Positions 36,216 to 48,261 of a stretch of DNA of 64,000 bases are shown here, in pieces. The position numbers and the translations under genes are program-made. Below the pieces are notes generated by a model. It ran no database searches and was not told the DNA's origin. It saw nothing but the letters and a program-made list of their open reading frames with translations. The DNA is from Emydura subglobosa. Its lineage: Eukaryota > Chordata > Testudines > Chelidae. The stretch spans positions 79,341,554-79,405,553 of the forward strand of contig ML679956.1 of the NCBI GenBank assembly GCA_007922225.1, in the 5' to 3' direction. Within the stretch, counting starts at the first letter, position 1. Each line of letters opens with the position of its first letter.

Positions 36216-37829
36216 GGAGGCGCTAACTGCCCCATTCCTCTCAATGGGCTGCTAACGCAAACCTAACGAATGAAACTACAACTGGCAACAGTAACAATTT
36301 CCAGCAGCCCTTTCAGGAGAACGTCCGGCCAATGGGTTTATCCTGCAACCCCAACACGTCCAACCCACCGGCCGCTCCCTGAGACGTCTGCCAGGCACCG
36401 CTGCATTTTCAGTACAAGACTCTGCTGCATCCTGGTCACTCCAAGTGATGGGACAGGACCCAATTAAGCTTGTAACAAATTCAAAACCATCAGGTGCCCT
36501 GTACTGAGTGGCTTTGTCCCGTGGGACCAAATTTCTAAAGGCAAAATCCCACTAGATGCCTAAACACCCTGAACCATGCCGCCCTTTTCCCTTTAATTGT
36601 GTGCACACCTCTGTCTTTGAACTGCCCTGCAGCTGATCCAGCATCTCTCAGCTGCCACCCTAGAATGCAGGCAGTTGCCCACAGACATTAGCTCCAGCTC
36701 ATGGCAAGGGACCCTGAGTAGATCTGAGAACAGCGGCACGGGAGAATTCAAAGGCAGCTGTGGATGAGCAAAGTGTTCCTCTCACTGCCCTGCGTCTCTT
36801 CGCTGGTTTGTGTGTGTGTCTGGTGAAACTTATGTTCACCGACAAAAATCTAACCCTTCCAAGGCTAGGTGTGTCCTTTCTGAAAGGCAGTGCGGCAAAG
36901 CGGATGAGCTTTACTCTGTTATATGGAAGACCTGGGCTTTATTGAGCTCTGCCTGAAGTTACCTTGTATCGTTAAAGGGGCTAATGACAAGTACCTTCCC
37001 CGAACGTAATAGTACGTGGCCTTGGTTAGTAATGAGGGGCACAGATATATTCTCGGCAGAAGAGCCGGAGCTGCAATTTATGGTCTCCTGGCTTGCATCT
37101 CAGTGCACCTTCCCCTAAGCTACATTGCGCACCAGGCATCTCCATCCCCGTCCCTTTTCACATGAACTCCTGCAAGCAGGGGCCACAATCATCTTGTTCA
37201 TCACGTTACAGAAACGTGATGGATGACACCCAATTCAATTCTGTCTCCATTTCTCTCTGGCCTATTTCCTATTGGATACCTGCAGGCTCCACAAGATGGC
37301 ACCATGCCACCCAGTCAGGGAGCCTGCTGGATTTGTGCCTACCTACCTATCTCAGCAAATCTAACTGGGCTCCCCGTGGATTCCTTTCGCAAGACGTCTG
37401 CCATACACAGCGCTCCAGAGGCTTGGAGCATTTCCAGCAGCACTGACATGGGAACTATTCTCCCTCCAGTGCCTTCCAGGATAGCTGCAGCCTACCTAGA
37501 AGTCTCTGGTGGGAGAAGCAGCCCTGGGTATTAGACTAAGAAGGGATAGACCTGGAGTTTAGTCCCAACACGTCAGGTTTGCTTGAACAGAAAGCAAATA
37601 AAGCAGTTCATCACACTTACACATTTCTCTGCACTGCTGAAAACTAGACCACAGTATCAGGCTGGTACTGCAAGAGAAACTGACTAACCCTGCATAAATC
37701 AGAACCACCAGTCTGGTTTCTTTGGCCAAGATGAGCAAAATGCAGGTAAGTGAACCACTGGCATTAGATGACCTGTTTCAGTCTCAAGAAGATGAGGTGT
37801 CACCAAATAACGCTGACATTTCGTAAGTG
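36216..37829. other. Intergenic, nothing recognised
   Basis: No gene, RNA or named repeat recognised. Confidence 0.5.
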
Positions 37830-38125
37830 CCTTTCGTCTTGAAGGATGCACTTCACAGACGCGATTGTGCACACAAATCCCTTTGCTGCTGAAATGCAGC
37901 CACGGCTAAGGTAGAACATGGCAGATATTTAACAGGGCAAGGCGTGGACAGGATGCTCTATCCACCTGAAACCGCAGGGGAAGCTTAGGCGGGCAGAATG
38001 TAATTAGCCATGTTGGTATCTGGCCCACAGACTGGTAAAAGCCCTTCACGCTCATGAAATGCATCACAGAATCTAATGACATCAAGTGGTCAGGACCTCG
38101 GTTTTACGTCTCATCCAAACGATGG
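37830..38125 (+). repeat. Unnamed dispersed repeat, copy 5
   Basis: 'gaaatgcagccacggctaag' near 37890, later 'gtggtcaggacctcggtttt' near 38085. The core matches copies at 3680 and 29827, more diverged. Confidence 0.5.
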
Positions 38126-38512
38126 CTCCGCCTCCAGTTGTGAAGTGCTCTCTAGTGCTGTGTTGGGATATGGGCGCCCTGTCAGCGGGACGAGTGTCCC
38201 CTCGGGAGTCACTCGCTGCTTGCAGGGGTTATACACGTAGACCAGGGGACATGCAGCCCCATGGTGCGGTACAGGGGCTGAACCATTCAGCCTGGGTGCA
38301 TTGGGACCCTTTCAAAAATACATCCCCCTAAGCTGGTGGTGGCTGTTAAGAGAAAAGATCAATAGATTCACGGGAAGTGGAAAAAATGCCTTTTAGATTT
38401 TAATCCACAACTTTTGCCCTAAAAAACCACCCTTCATTCAAGGATTTCCAAGCCCTTACTGCGATCCTAGCGTCTCCCCTCCCCCTCTGTCCCTCTCACC
38501 GGCTTCCCAAGC

Positions 38513-39303
38513 TGTGACGAAGTGGGAATTTTTTTGTAATGTGTTTACGCCTCAGTTTCCTTCTACACGGTGTGTGGCTGTTGGGGGGAGGGGCAGGGAG
38601 AATAGACTAAGTCTGCTCTCGGGGCAGAACAGGAGCCATAGGTGGGCAAGTGTCCCCGAGGCGGCTGGGCCATCAATGAACAGGCTGAAAAAAAGCCGAC
38701 CCAAATCAGCAGAGGATCCTCCAGCAAGACAAAGAGATGTCCCAGCACCAGGAAAATCTACAGCGAACAGCCGGAAACCCCGGCGGGCAGGACCTGTGAA
38801 CGACGCTGGAGAATGAAGAGGACAAGGTGTCAGGCGATGGGGAGGAGGCGTGCCCTTAGGGGGACTCAGGAGCTCTCACCTGGAGCAGGAGGGCAAAGGG
38901 ACAAGAGAGGGAGCCAGAAAGGGAGTGTCACCCCTTGGCTGGCTCATCAGGGGACTGGTCTGACCAGGATGGACTAGGGGTTAACGTCTGCCTCTCCTTG
39001 CTCACCTACAGCCTTTCAGATTCTGTAGCCAGGCAACTAACGAGTTGTTACCTTGATTGCAGAGGCTGCCTGTGTCGGGGCAAGTCCTCCCTGGGAGCGC
39101 TGCGTCCTAAATGAGGACAGCGCAAGTCTCCCTGGTCTCTGGCTGGGCTGGGCTGGGCTGCTGTGGTGAGCCAGGGAGATTGCTGATGCTGAAGGCCCAG
39201 TTGTGGAAGCCCCGGGGGTGCTGCGTGGAACTGGGTGGGACCTGGGGGCCTGGCCCATTAAAGGGGTCACTTCCAAGAGACTGGTTACAGGTTGGGGCAT
39301 AGA
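38513..39303 (+). mobile_element. Possible solo LTR
   Basis: Opens TGTGACGAAGTGGG and may close near 'acaggttggggca'. The opening resembles reptile retroviral or gypsy LTR starts as I remember them. I see no convincing target duplication, so this is tentative. Confidence 0.3.
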
Positions 39304-39489
39304 CTAGATCCCATGACGAGCCAATAGCGCCATTCTACAAACTGGCAGGCTAAGAGACTGCCCGGGTCTCTGGACTCCTAGCCCCGGCCTGTAACTGCAA
39401 GACCATCCTTCCTCAGTAAAGATCAGGATCGGAGCATGATTCTTTACCATGGTTCTTACAAGCTGGGCAAAGCCAAACTAACAACAGTA

Positions 39490-39513
39490 AATATATATAT
39501 ATATAGAGAGAGC
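39490..39513. repeat. (TA)n(GA)n microsatellite
   Basis: About eight TA units then GA units. Confidence 0.95.
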
Positions 39514-39514
39514 C

Positions 39515-39700
39515 CTTTTCATGCATGGATCTCAAAGTGCTGCACAAAGGCGGTCAGGATCATCACCCCATTTTATGGGTGGGAAACCGAGGCAGAGGGA
39601 CGCAATGACTTGCCCAGGGTCACCCAGCAGCAGAGAAGGGAAGAGAAGCTAGGTCTCCTGGATGGCAGTGCCGTGCCCTATCCACTAGGCCATCCCACTT
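39515..39700 (-). repeat. MIR/CORE-SINE copy, antisense
   Basis: 'atctcaaagtgctgcaca', 'ccattttatgggtgggaaac', 'atgacttgcccagggtcacc', 'tatccactaggccat'. Well-preserved order. Confidence 0.8.
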
Positions 39701-39879
39701 TCCATGGCAATACAGTAGCATCCTGAGTGTTCGACGTGGGGCTGCAGCATGGTGCAGTGCACAGCAGAGGCATGGCCACGCATGGTTTGTCTGTCCTGAG
39801 CAGGGGAGCAGGGCTAGAACCCTGCTTGTGAGAACTGTCATTGGAGAGGGTGGCAGTGAGCAGAGTGTTGTCACTAGAA

Positions 39880-40422
39880 CAGACAAGTGGAGCCCTGCGC
39901 GGATACAAAACTATGGATCTGCATCCGCAAGCATCACCTTGCATCTGACCCGCCATCCGCACTCCGCCTTTTATCTGGATCTGCATCTGCACCTGCAGCA
40001 GCACATGATCTCGCACTGCCTCTCAGGAGTGTGTGTGTGTGTGTGTGTGCGCCTGCGTGCATTCTGTATATAGGATCTCAAAGGCGGGGAAGCAGCTGTC
40101 TGCAGCTCATAGCCTATGAGGCTTCTTCCTTGCCTTCAAGATCCTATACTCCCTCCCCCCCCATCCGCTGTATACAAAGGGGAGGTGATGGGGGTTTTGC
40201 TGCCTGTCACCTCCCTTTTCTCTGTGTATTGGGAAAGGGAATATAGGATTTCGAAGATAGGGAAGCGTCTCGTAGGCTATGAGTTGCAGAGAGCTGCTCC
40301 CCGCCTTTTTTGAGATACTATATTTAGAGCCCTGAGCGAAGCTGCATTCAATCTGCAATCCTCAAAAACGGTCCGTGGCTATAAAGCAGATATCCACGGG
40401 TTTGCAGGGCTCTGCAGACAAG
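39880..40422. mobile_element. hAT-type foldback element with 8-bp target duplication
   Basis: The 527-bp element (39888-40414) is flanked by CAGACAAG at 39880-39887 and 40415-40422. Tips are TGGAGCCCTGC and, on the reverse strand, CAGAGCCCTGC (9 of 11 match). An 8-bp duplication fits hAT. Inside, 40067-40149 and 40241-40324 are imperfect inverted copies, separated by a smaller inverted pair (about 40173-40213). A TG microsatellite lies at 40029-40049. No transposase. Confidence 0.8.
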
Positions 40423-41149
40423 GCCCTAGTGTCCAGTGCACACTGCATCCATTTTGAGAGTAACCACAGGGGCTTTGCAAAAATCAGCAACTCTTAATTA
40501 TCTAAACATTTCCCAGGAGGGGTGCTGAAGGGTCAGCACTGTGACCTCTCAGTGAATGGACTACCCAGATGACAGGGAGATCCCCTATTCAACATCCCGC
40601 TGGCAGCAGAGGATTCACAGAGCCCTTGAAAAGGCTCCCTGAACTGTGACCCCAGAGGTCTGACTGAAAAGAGAAATGTCTATGCATGCTGCACACACAG
40701 CTGGAGGGAGACAGCACAGACAATGAGTGACACTGTTCCTAGAGAGCCGGGCAGGGATTGGATTTGGATTAGCCAAGCCATTCGGAGCACATTCTGAATC
40801 CCAGATGAGAAAGTGCGTCCCCGATTCCCGGTTTGCAACCGGTCCATTCGCAGCGCAGTAAATGCGATATTTAAATTCAATGGTATTTATTAGTCCACTG
40901 GAGGAGCTTTGATGTTGAAGTCGCTCAAACTTTGAAGGGGGAGGAGCCCGTTACACTTATTGTCTCCAACCTAAATCAGCAGCAGGGAGTTTAAAGGGGC
41001 GGAGTATCCAGCACTGCCCAGGGATGCCCCCCCTTTTGAAGCTGTTTCCAATGAGCAGGGATCGGGGAAGGAAGGAAGACATCTTTATAAGCAAACTTCA
41101 CTCTTCTATTACTCAGCCCTTAAAAGCAAGACAGCAGAGAAACCTGGAT
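40423..41149. other. Intergenic, nothing recognised
   Basis: No gene or named repeat recognised. Confidence 0.5.
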
Positions 41150-41562
41150 GGCAAGTTAAGAACACAGGACTTGCCAGACGGGATGAGAGCAGTGGGCCCA
41201 TCTAGTTCAGCATTCAGCCCCAGACCACTACTAGATGCTTCAGGGGAAGGTGCAAAATACCCATGATGGTGTAACCTGCCAGCAGGGGAAGTTTCTTCCC
41301 AACTCTTTTAGGCAGTAATTTGGTTTATATCCTAAATATGGAGCGTCTCATTTAGTCTAATGAACTGCTGGTCTCAATGACCTCTTGTGGCAGTGAGTTC
41401 CACAGGTTAATTATGCTTTGTGTGAAAGGTTTTATAGCTATTTAAAATGGGGTGCCTTTCAGTTTAATTGGTTTTGTATTATGAGATTGCCAATGGGAGT
41501 CAATTTATTGTCTTTGCACCAGCCATTATTGTGTACATCTCATGTCCTCCTTTATGTCTTCA
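41150..41562 (-). mobile_element. CR1/L3-type LINE 3'-end fragment
   Basis: 'gggcccatctagttcagcat', 'ggcagtaatttggtttatat', 'gtctcaatgacctcttgtgg', 'gagttccacaggttaatta' are phrases of LINE 3' ends common in reptiles. Non-coding, orientation inferred from comparison with 28.94 kb. The MITE at 41571 sits just beyond it. Confidence 0.6.
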
Positions 41563-41939
41563 CTCTAAGCCAGGGGTGGGGAACCTTTTCCCTGCCAAGG
41601 GCCATTTTGACATGCCTACGGTCATTCGCGGGCCATGCCGAAAAGGGGCACTGCCCGCTGCCGCCGTGAAACCGCGTCGCCGCCGACTCCACCCCCGCCG
41701 CCGAAATGCCGCCGCCGTTTCTGCCTTTTCGGCGGCGCAGTTTTACAGTGTCCGCGGAGTGCCGTGGACCAGTGACCGCCTCCGAACTCCCCCGCCGCCG
41801 AAAATGAGCAGACGGCGGCGGGGTTTCGGCGGCAAGCTTTCGGCGGCGCGCACTTCCCGCCCGCCCGCGGGCCGGATTAAATTCTTTCGCGGGCCGGATC
41901 CGGCCTGCGGGCCGGAGGTTCCCCACCCCTGCTCTAAGC
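41563..41939. mobile_element. hAT-type MITE with perfect 8-bp target duplication
   Basis: Element 41571-41931 (361 bp). CTCTAAGC occurs directly on both sides (41563-41570, 41932-41939). The 16-bp terminal inverted repeat CAGGGGTGGGGAACCT is perfect. The interior is CpG-rich, built from GCCGCCG and TTCGGCGGC units. No coding capacity. Confidence 0.92.
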
Positions 41940-42174
41940 GGTCCAAGTCAGTTCTCTCTCTCTATATGGATGTCTCTCCTGCATTTGAATCCCCTTCCAT
42001 TTTATAAACAACAACAGATTAGATGTGGCAATCTCCAAAATATCACCAAAGGATATAAATGTGGTGGTACCATCAGAGATCTGATCCTGCAGTGGCTCCC
42101 ACTGACTTCAGCAGAGCTTGGATGAGGTCCCATTTCTCTTTATCCAACCTTCCTAAGTATTTTACTACACATCA

Positions 42175-42370
42175 TTGTAGCATACGGGCATCTTTTCACT
42201 TCTATAGCATCTTTCATCACAGGGTCTCAAAGTGCCTGGCACTCTGTGGATGCTATATAATAACAAAGTACATTAAGACTCAGGATAACAGTAAGGCAGG
42301 TATTCTTATTTTCCAGAAAAAGAAACAGAGGCAGGTAAGTTAAGTGATTTGAACTAGGTCCCTCGGTTCT
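42175..42370 (-). repeat. MIR/CORE-SINE copy, antisense
   Basis: 'ggtctcaaagtgcctggcac', 'tgctatataataacaaag', 'ttccagaaaaagaaacagag', 'ttaagtgatttgaactagg'. Confidence 0.7.
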
Positions 42371-42534
42371 CTTCTTAACTTGGCAAAATTACGAAGAGAA
42401 TCCACATATGATCTCCAGTCCTACAACTTAACCACAAGATGATCCTTCTCAGCAACCTTAAAACACTGTAGGAAAGGACAAAATATGTTCATTAAAGTGA
42501 AAGTTAAAAGAAAAGTAGATGACCTTCAAAAGCC

Positions 42535-42665
42535 ACTCCTGAATTGGAAGAAGGGTGACTTGCCCAAGTTCACACAGTAGGTCAGTGAAAGAACTGGAAA
42601 CAGAACTTGGAAATCCTGCCTATCAGACCGAGGCTTGTTCTATCTAATCTATTGTGGTGTGTGGC
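42535..42665 (-). repeat. MIR/CORE-SINE fragment, antisense
   Basis: 'gtgacttgcccaagttcaca' and 'gaaagaactggaaacagaac'. Confidence 0.6.
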
Positions 42666-42964
42666 TTGATTTCACCACTTCCATTAAATGTTGTTTATCT
42701 AACACCTGGTATGTAAAATAATCATCAATACAAAAAAGGTATATCAGATGCATTGGTAAGGACCCTCCCTCACTTTGAGGTCCCCCATCTCTATTGGGTA
42801 AAAAGCTTAGACTTGTATATATGTAGCTTTAACCAGTGCATTATCTGAAAATACTTTGATACCCATATAAAATGGGTTTCAGCAGGTCCACACCTCAGAA
42901 TATCGTGCAGGAGAATTTACTTCAGCTCCCCACAGATTTACAAAACAGTTTTGTACAAAAACCA

Positions 42965-44964
42965 CGTTTTTTTTATTTCACAAAATTGGGTGGCTGTGTT
43001 GCAGGAATAAAACCGGCCCTATACATAGGATCAGATGAAAAAGTTGCCACATGTATTTATACAGAAACACAACAGGGTTAAGAATTCAGGTACTTTGTAG
43101 GATCAGCACTAGTACAGTAAAAAATAGTCTCCATCTGGATCCTTTACATTTGAAGTTGATCACACTAAAAACAACCTGAGGTTATTCTAAACTGGACCAT
43201 GGCCTGAACTAGAATTCCACGCTTGCTCCAAAGACCCTGGAGGGAAACATTTGAAATGGATTTCTTTTATGACAGGTGGGGAGAGGGGAGACCCTGACCA
43301 TTTTCTGCGAGGCACTGTAGATTCTTCGAGCTTGACAATGGGAAGTGTTATTCCTATACACTGGAAGTAACAAGGCCATGTACAATGGTATGAGCATGGA
43401 GTTGGTGTACAGACAGCCCAAAAACGGCCCCTTCACGTGTGTGCGCACATTCTCAGGGCCTGGAAAGCTCAACCGTTAACATTTCGAGGCATCAAGCACT
43501 CGAGTGCTCTTCAAGGCAAACCTGTATTTGTTTTATTTTATGAAATAAATAGCTCTGTGGGTTTCAGATCCTTTGGGCAATCTCTCCCTGCCCCACACCC
43601 ACTAGTGAAATAGCTCTGGTCAAGTTTAATAAACAGCCCACCACTCCCGATCACGGAGATCCACCCCCGAATGAGCCTGAGAACTTTGGTGAGGAAAGCT
43701 TGTTAGAAAGCCCTCTCTGGAAGGAGAGGGTCTGAACCATGCAGTCACTAATGACAAGGGCAAGGAGCAGCATTCGGGGGTCTGATCTCAGGCCATATTA
43801 GTGGCATTGTGTTGGCCTTCTCAGTCGCCCCTAAACATGGAGCATGCTTGGAGTTAACTGCCACACTGGTACCCCCACAACCCTACGAAGAACGATAAAG
43901 CTCAGTGAGTGCAGGGTGAGGTGTGAACAGAGGAGTGAGTGTTCTCCCGCCTCCAATCCCAGTCCAGAAAGAAAAAGTACCACGTTCACTGAATTCCGGC
44001 CCCCCTCCCACTCCCCCGGCTGTCTGCAAGAGGTAGTTCTGGCATTCACACCCCCAGCCATCCCAACCCGATCCCATACACTAGCACTTCACTGCTATCT
44101 ACTTTTTTTTTTAAAGTTCAATTTTAAAAGCAAAAAGTCTATGCTCCAAAAAGAGAGGGACTAAAATTTGTTTTATTCCTCAGTTGGCTACTGTACCGAA
44201 CTACTCAAGAGGAGGAGGACTGAACTATAAACTCCCCCTCCTTCCAATTAAACACAAAATAAAATAGAAACTGGAGCAATAGCGCTCAGAGAGTGGTTTT
44301 ATTCTAACTGAGTCACGCCTGGCTCTATTCACATCGGATCAATATTTTCTTTAATAAGTTAGCAAGGCAGCCTTTGGGCTCAGCTACTGATCTCAATGGA
44401 TTATCCACCTGTAATGAACACGGTCCGAATTAACACAGCTTCCGCTCCAAGACAGTGGAAAGAGAACTCCTCTCTCGCTCTCCCTTACGCGCACAAGCCA
44501 CTGGTTTGCTCTATTTGGTCTTGATGCTTTGCACGTTACACAGTGGATTGCACCTCAGAGACTATGGATGGAAATGCCACCTACTACATCCTAATATTCA
44601 GCTATGCCTCCAACCCAAAAGCCCCTCCCTGTCTCTAAAGAGAATCCAAAGGTTAAACAGCAGAAGCACCAAGATAAAGGAAAACCAGAGCAGAGCACTC
44701 ATTCCATAGGGTAAACTGACAAATGCGAAGGACGTCCTGTCAGCAATACGGAGGTATTCTGACTACTGCTCTGTGTGTTTAGAGTAAGGAGTATGGCCAA
44801 ATAATGCTGGACTATCAAGTCTGAAGGGGAGAGGAGGTGCAGGCAGACTGAAAGGAAGCCAAAAACCCCTGAAAGGAACAGAAGGAAACTGAGGAGATCC
44901 ATTTTTGGTCACCACTATCTCGGTTCTAGGGATCAGATCTAGAAGTTGCTTGTCGCTGGATGAG
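42965..44964 (-). other. SMARCC1: Probable SMARCC1 3' UTR
   Basis: Runs from the stop codon at 44967-44965 toward the left. It is free of the repeats that crowd the flanks and has moderate AT content, as expected of a conserved UTR. Minus-strand AATAAA hexamers occur at 44303-44298, 44177-44172, 43537-43532 and 42977-42972. I cannot tell which is used, so the left limit is provisional. Confidence 0.45.
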
Positions 44965-45053
44965 TTAGGGAGCTGCTGAGGCCGGCGCTGTGCCCGCGGT
45001 AGATGGGGTCACCGCATCAGTTGGCAGCGGTGGCTGCTGTGATGGAGGAGGAT
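44965..45053 (-). CDS. SMARCC1: SMARCC1 last coding exon, C-terminus
   Basis: Minus strand. Acceptor TTTGCAG at 45060-45054, exon from 45053, stop TAA at 44967-44965. The first two bases (AT) complete the T left by the upstream exon to give Tyr. The 28 residues that follow start PPPSQQPPLPTDA and end TAPASAAP, matching the Pro/Ala-rich end of BAF155, including the final ASAAP. SMARCC1 is a core scaffold subunit of BAF-type SWI/SNF remodellers in the nucleus. The tail is low complexity and is not part of the SWIRM, SANT or coiled-coil domains, which lie outside this window. Confidence 0.93.
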
Positions 45054-45324
45054 CTGCAAATACAGTGAAGAGAAGAATGTGAGCAATACAACCAGATGAG
45101 GTAGAAAAGTTAATCAAAAGGCTTCAATTATGCATAAGAAAGGGAGCTATTTTCTTCATGAAATCCATCTATGTCTAGCAGTAATACATGGCTTCCCAAG
45201 GGAAACAGGGGTGGCCCTGGCACCAGAATTCTTTTACACTAGTCTGGGCACAGCTGTGAACTGCACTGGCCCCTGGAGATGGCCATGACCATGTAGGGTT
45301 TTCCACCTCTAAATTCTACGATTA

Positions 45325-45550
45325 ACACTTTGCATTTACACCATGCTTTTCATCCTCAAAGCACTGTACAAACTCACATTCTTCTTGTGAGGTAGGGAAG
45401 CATTATCCTTGTCTTTTACAGAGCAAGTGACTGAGGCAGACAGGTTTAGTAGCTTGCCGAGATTACATAGGGAGTTTATGTCAGCCCTGGGATTAGCACT
45501 TCACTGTTCCCATCTCCCAGTTCTGTGTTCAGACCACTAGACCAAGCCTT
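45325..45550 (-). repeat. MIR/CORE-SINE copy, antisense
   Basis: 'cctcaaagcactgtacaaac', 'gtgaggtagggaagcatta', 'gagcaagtgactgaggcaga', 'gtgttcagaccactagacc'. Nearly full-length order. Confidence 0.8.
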
Positions 45551-46104
45551 TTGTCTGTTTAAAACAGATGTAACAACACACTTTACAAGCAGAGCTCTGC
45601 ACATACACATTCAAGAAGTATATGTAGGTTCCAACATAGGCAGACATCTGGAGATGTGGTACAGTGGGGAGGGAAGAAAGAAAGTAGGTACAAAGGCTGG
45701 GTTTCAGGCACAATGATCAGAGCACAGGGAAACAGATGCTAATGGAATAAAACTGGATTGGTTCAGGGGAGGGAGAAAGTCAGGAATCAAGGTGAGGACG
45801 AAGAGAATGGGGAAGTCAATTCAGCATAGAGAGGACATTGGTGGAGGTCCAATAACATGGGAGAACGAAAACAAAGGAAAAAACAGCGTAAGAAAAGAAG
45901 AAGAGACAAATCCTGGCAAAAGTAGCACTAGACCGAGACGCACTTCTGTTTACAGTAGTTACCATTAAAGAGTCGGCATTTCCCAACAACTCCCTTGCAC
46001 CCATATCTGAGTCACAGCAGCATTTGATCCTTCTTTGCTAATAGGTAACTGCAATAGTCTCAGGTACCACCTTATAGAGAGTGCTCATAGAGGGCTCACA
46101 TTTT

Positions 46105-46200
46105 AGGAGCACAGATATCGTCAGACCAGGTCAGACCAGTGGTTCATCCAGTCCCTTCGCTCATCAGTGCAAAGGGATAGTACCACATACTTTAAATAAG
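46105..46200 (-). mobile_element. CR1 3'-end scrap
   Basis: 'ggtcagaccagtggttcatc' resembles the reverse of the CR1 3' end at 12.83 kb. Short and diverged. Confidence 0.4.
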
Positions 46201-46883
46201 GTGCAAGGAGCCCTGTACTAGATGAGCATTCCTGCTTTCTGGGGGGGCTTACGGGCATGCGTAACTTCTATGTCTCTTGCAGCTGTTTAAGTAACTTCCA
46301 TGCAAAATCTAAAGAATTCTGGGCCAGATCTTTGGAGGCTGCAAGCCAGTGTACCGTCAATCAACCAAACCATCTGGATTTACACCAGCTGAGGATCTGG
46401 CCCATAGATCTTTAGTTTCTAACAAGTTTCCTTTTATTTTAAATCTCCCCTTTTCTGGGGATGAAAGTCACATAGCTAGTTTTTGGTATGATGCTGTGCA
46501 CTTAATGATACTGTGGTCACTAATGATTAGTGATTCAGTCATAGTGATGTCTTGAACCCTCTCCTGTGTGTTATTTCAAATTAAGCTGTGAATGGTTTTC
46601 ATGGTGACCACAGTGCCTCACAACATTTACAAGTTAATCACAAAAGGACAGTAGCACATGCTAGGGTGCTGAGGACGAGAGGGGGAAGAGGGGAAGACTG
46701 TTAAATCTTCCAGCACCCCTTCGACAGAGATTTTTGGCTGCTAAAAACATACAGATCTGATGGTTCCCACAGCAGATGAAAAAAGGGTTTAAACTACAAT
46801 CACTTTTCCAGTGATAATCAGACAAGCAATGGAAAAAAACACTAGGTACATTCAGATAGAGCTACTTCTGAAAACCAACTTAC

Positions 46884-47060
46884 ACATGCCATTTGGAGCT
46901 GCTAGGGGAACGCGAGGTCCAATTATATTTCCTGTCATCGGTGGCATGCCAGATGGGGGAGGGCCACTGCTGGCTGGGTGGATGTTGGTTGACACAGTTG
47001 GCATCATCCGGCTTGGCATGGTCTGCCCAGGTACCATTGAACCTGGACCTGGCATCTGTC
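46884..47060 (-). CDS. SMARCC1: SMARCC1 penultimate coding exon
   Basis: A 177-nt minus-strand exon, phase 1 at both ends, with acceptor CCTGCAG at 47067-47061 and donor GTAAGT from 46883. It encodes a Pro/Gly/Met-rich segment that includes GQMPGPGSMVPGQTMPSRM, GPPPSGMPPMTGN and GPRVPLAAPNGM, closely similar to the C-terminal region of human BAF155. The upstream exon is not in this window, so the intron to the right is at least 16.9 kb. The reading frame is clean. A CR1 begins only 71 nt upstream of the acceptor. Confidence 0.96.
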
Positions 47061-47131
47061 CTGCAGGGACATTAAAGAGAGACTGCAATGAAATGCACTT
47101 GAAATACATAAGTGAACAGAAGAGGAAAAAC

Positions 47132-47824
47132 AAAATCATAGAAGATGAGGTCTGAAAGGACCTCAGGAGGTCATATAGTCCAACCCCCTGCTCAAAAAGG
47201 ACCAATCCCAACTAAATCATCCCAGACAGGGCTTTGTCAAGTCAGGCCTTAAAGACCTCTAAGGATGGAGATTCCACCCCCTCCCTAGGTAACCCATTCC
47301 AGTGCTTCATCACCACCCTAGTGAAAAACTTTTTCCTAATATCCAATCTACACTTCCCCCACTGCAACTTGAGACCATTGCTCCTTGTTCTGCCATCTGC
47401 CACCACTGAGAACAGCCTAGCTCCATCCTCCCTGGAACCCCCTTTCAGGTAGTTGAAGTCCGCTATCAAATCCCCCCTCACTCTTCTCTTCTGCAGACTG
47501 AACAAGTCCAGTTCCCTCAATCTCTCCTCATAAGTCACGTGCTCCAGCCCCCTAATCATTTTTGTTGCCCTCTGCTGGACTCTCTCCAACTTGTCCACAT
47601 CCTTCCTGTAGTGGAGGGGGCCCAAAACTGGACACAATATTCCAGATGTGGCCTCACCAGTGCTGAATAGAGGGGAATAATCACTTCCCTCGATCTGCTG
47701 GCAATGCTCCTACTAAAGCAGTCCAGTATATCATTAGCCTTCTTGGCAACAAGGGCACACTGCTGACTCACATCCAGCTTCTTGTCCACTGTAAAGCCCA
47801 GGTTCTTTTCTGCCGAACTGCCCA
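47132..47824 (-). mobile_element. CR1 LINE, 5'-truncated
   Basis: The minus strand starts within the region after the RT palm ([20 protein letters not shown]), then [20 protein letters not shown] and [20 protein letters not shown] in frames 47825-47556 and 47637-47242. It ends in the typical CR1 3' UTR and 'tctatgatt' tail at 47132-47145. One frameshift separates the two frames. Confidence 0.92.
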
Positions 47825-48261
47825 TATGACCTAATTGTTCTCTGAGCAGGAAGAGAAAGAAATCTCATGTGCTCAATCAACTGCGCTTCCAATCCAAATG
47901 CCATCTGCGATGGTCCCAAAGGAAAAGCCTCCGACCACTGAATAACACGCTTCTTTCAGGAGGAACTGCTGTGAGATCTTAATGTCTCTTAAACCTTATA
48001 ATACAACAGGCAACTGGAGAAGGAGATTATCCACAATTGCCTCAAGAAATGGATGAAGTCTGGGTAAAGATGTGATTGTTAGTGTATCTTCATGAAGTGG
48101 AGAACAAGGCTTCAAAACAGCCAATCACTCAGTAAAAAAGGCAGTGACAAGGACTAATGGATTTACTGAACAGTGGAGCTGCGGTCATGCAGCTATACGT
48201 TATACTGGAAATACCTGCACAATGTAAAACACATTTTGATCTCAGTGCAAGGAAAAACGAT

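Larger units (their letters stand above)
45054..46883 (-). other. SMARCC1 last intron, 1.8 kb
   Basis: Bounded by a GTAAGT donor at 46883 and a TTTGCAG acceptor at 45060-45054. Contains an antisense MIR (45325-45550) and a short CR1 3'-end scrap (46105-46200). Nothing else recognised. Confidence 0.9.
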
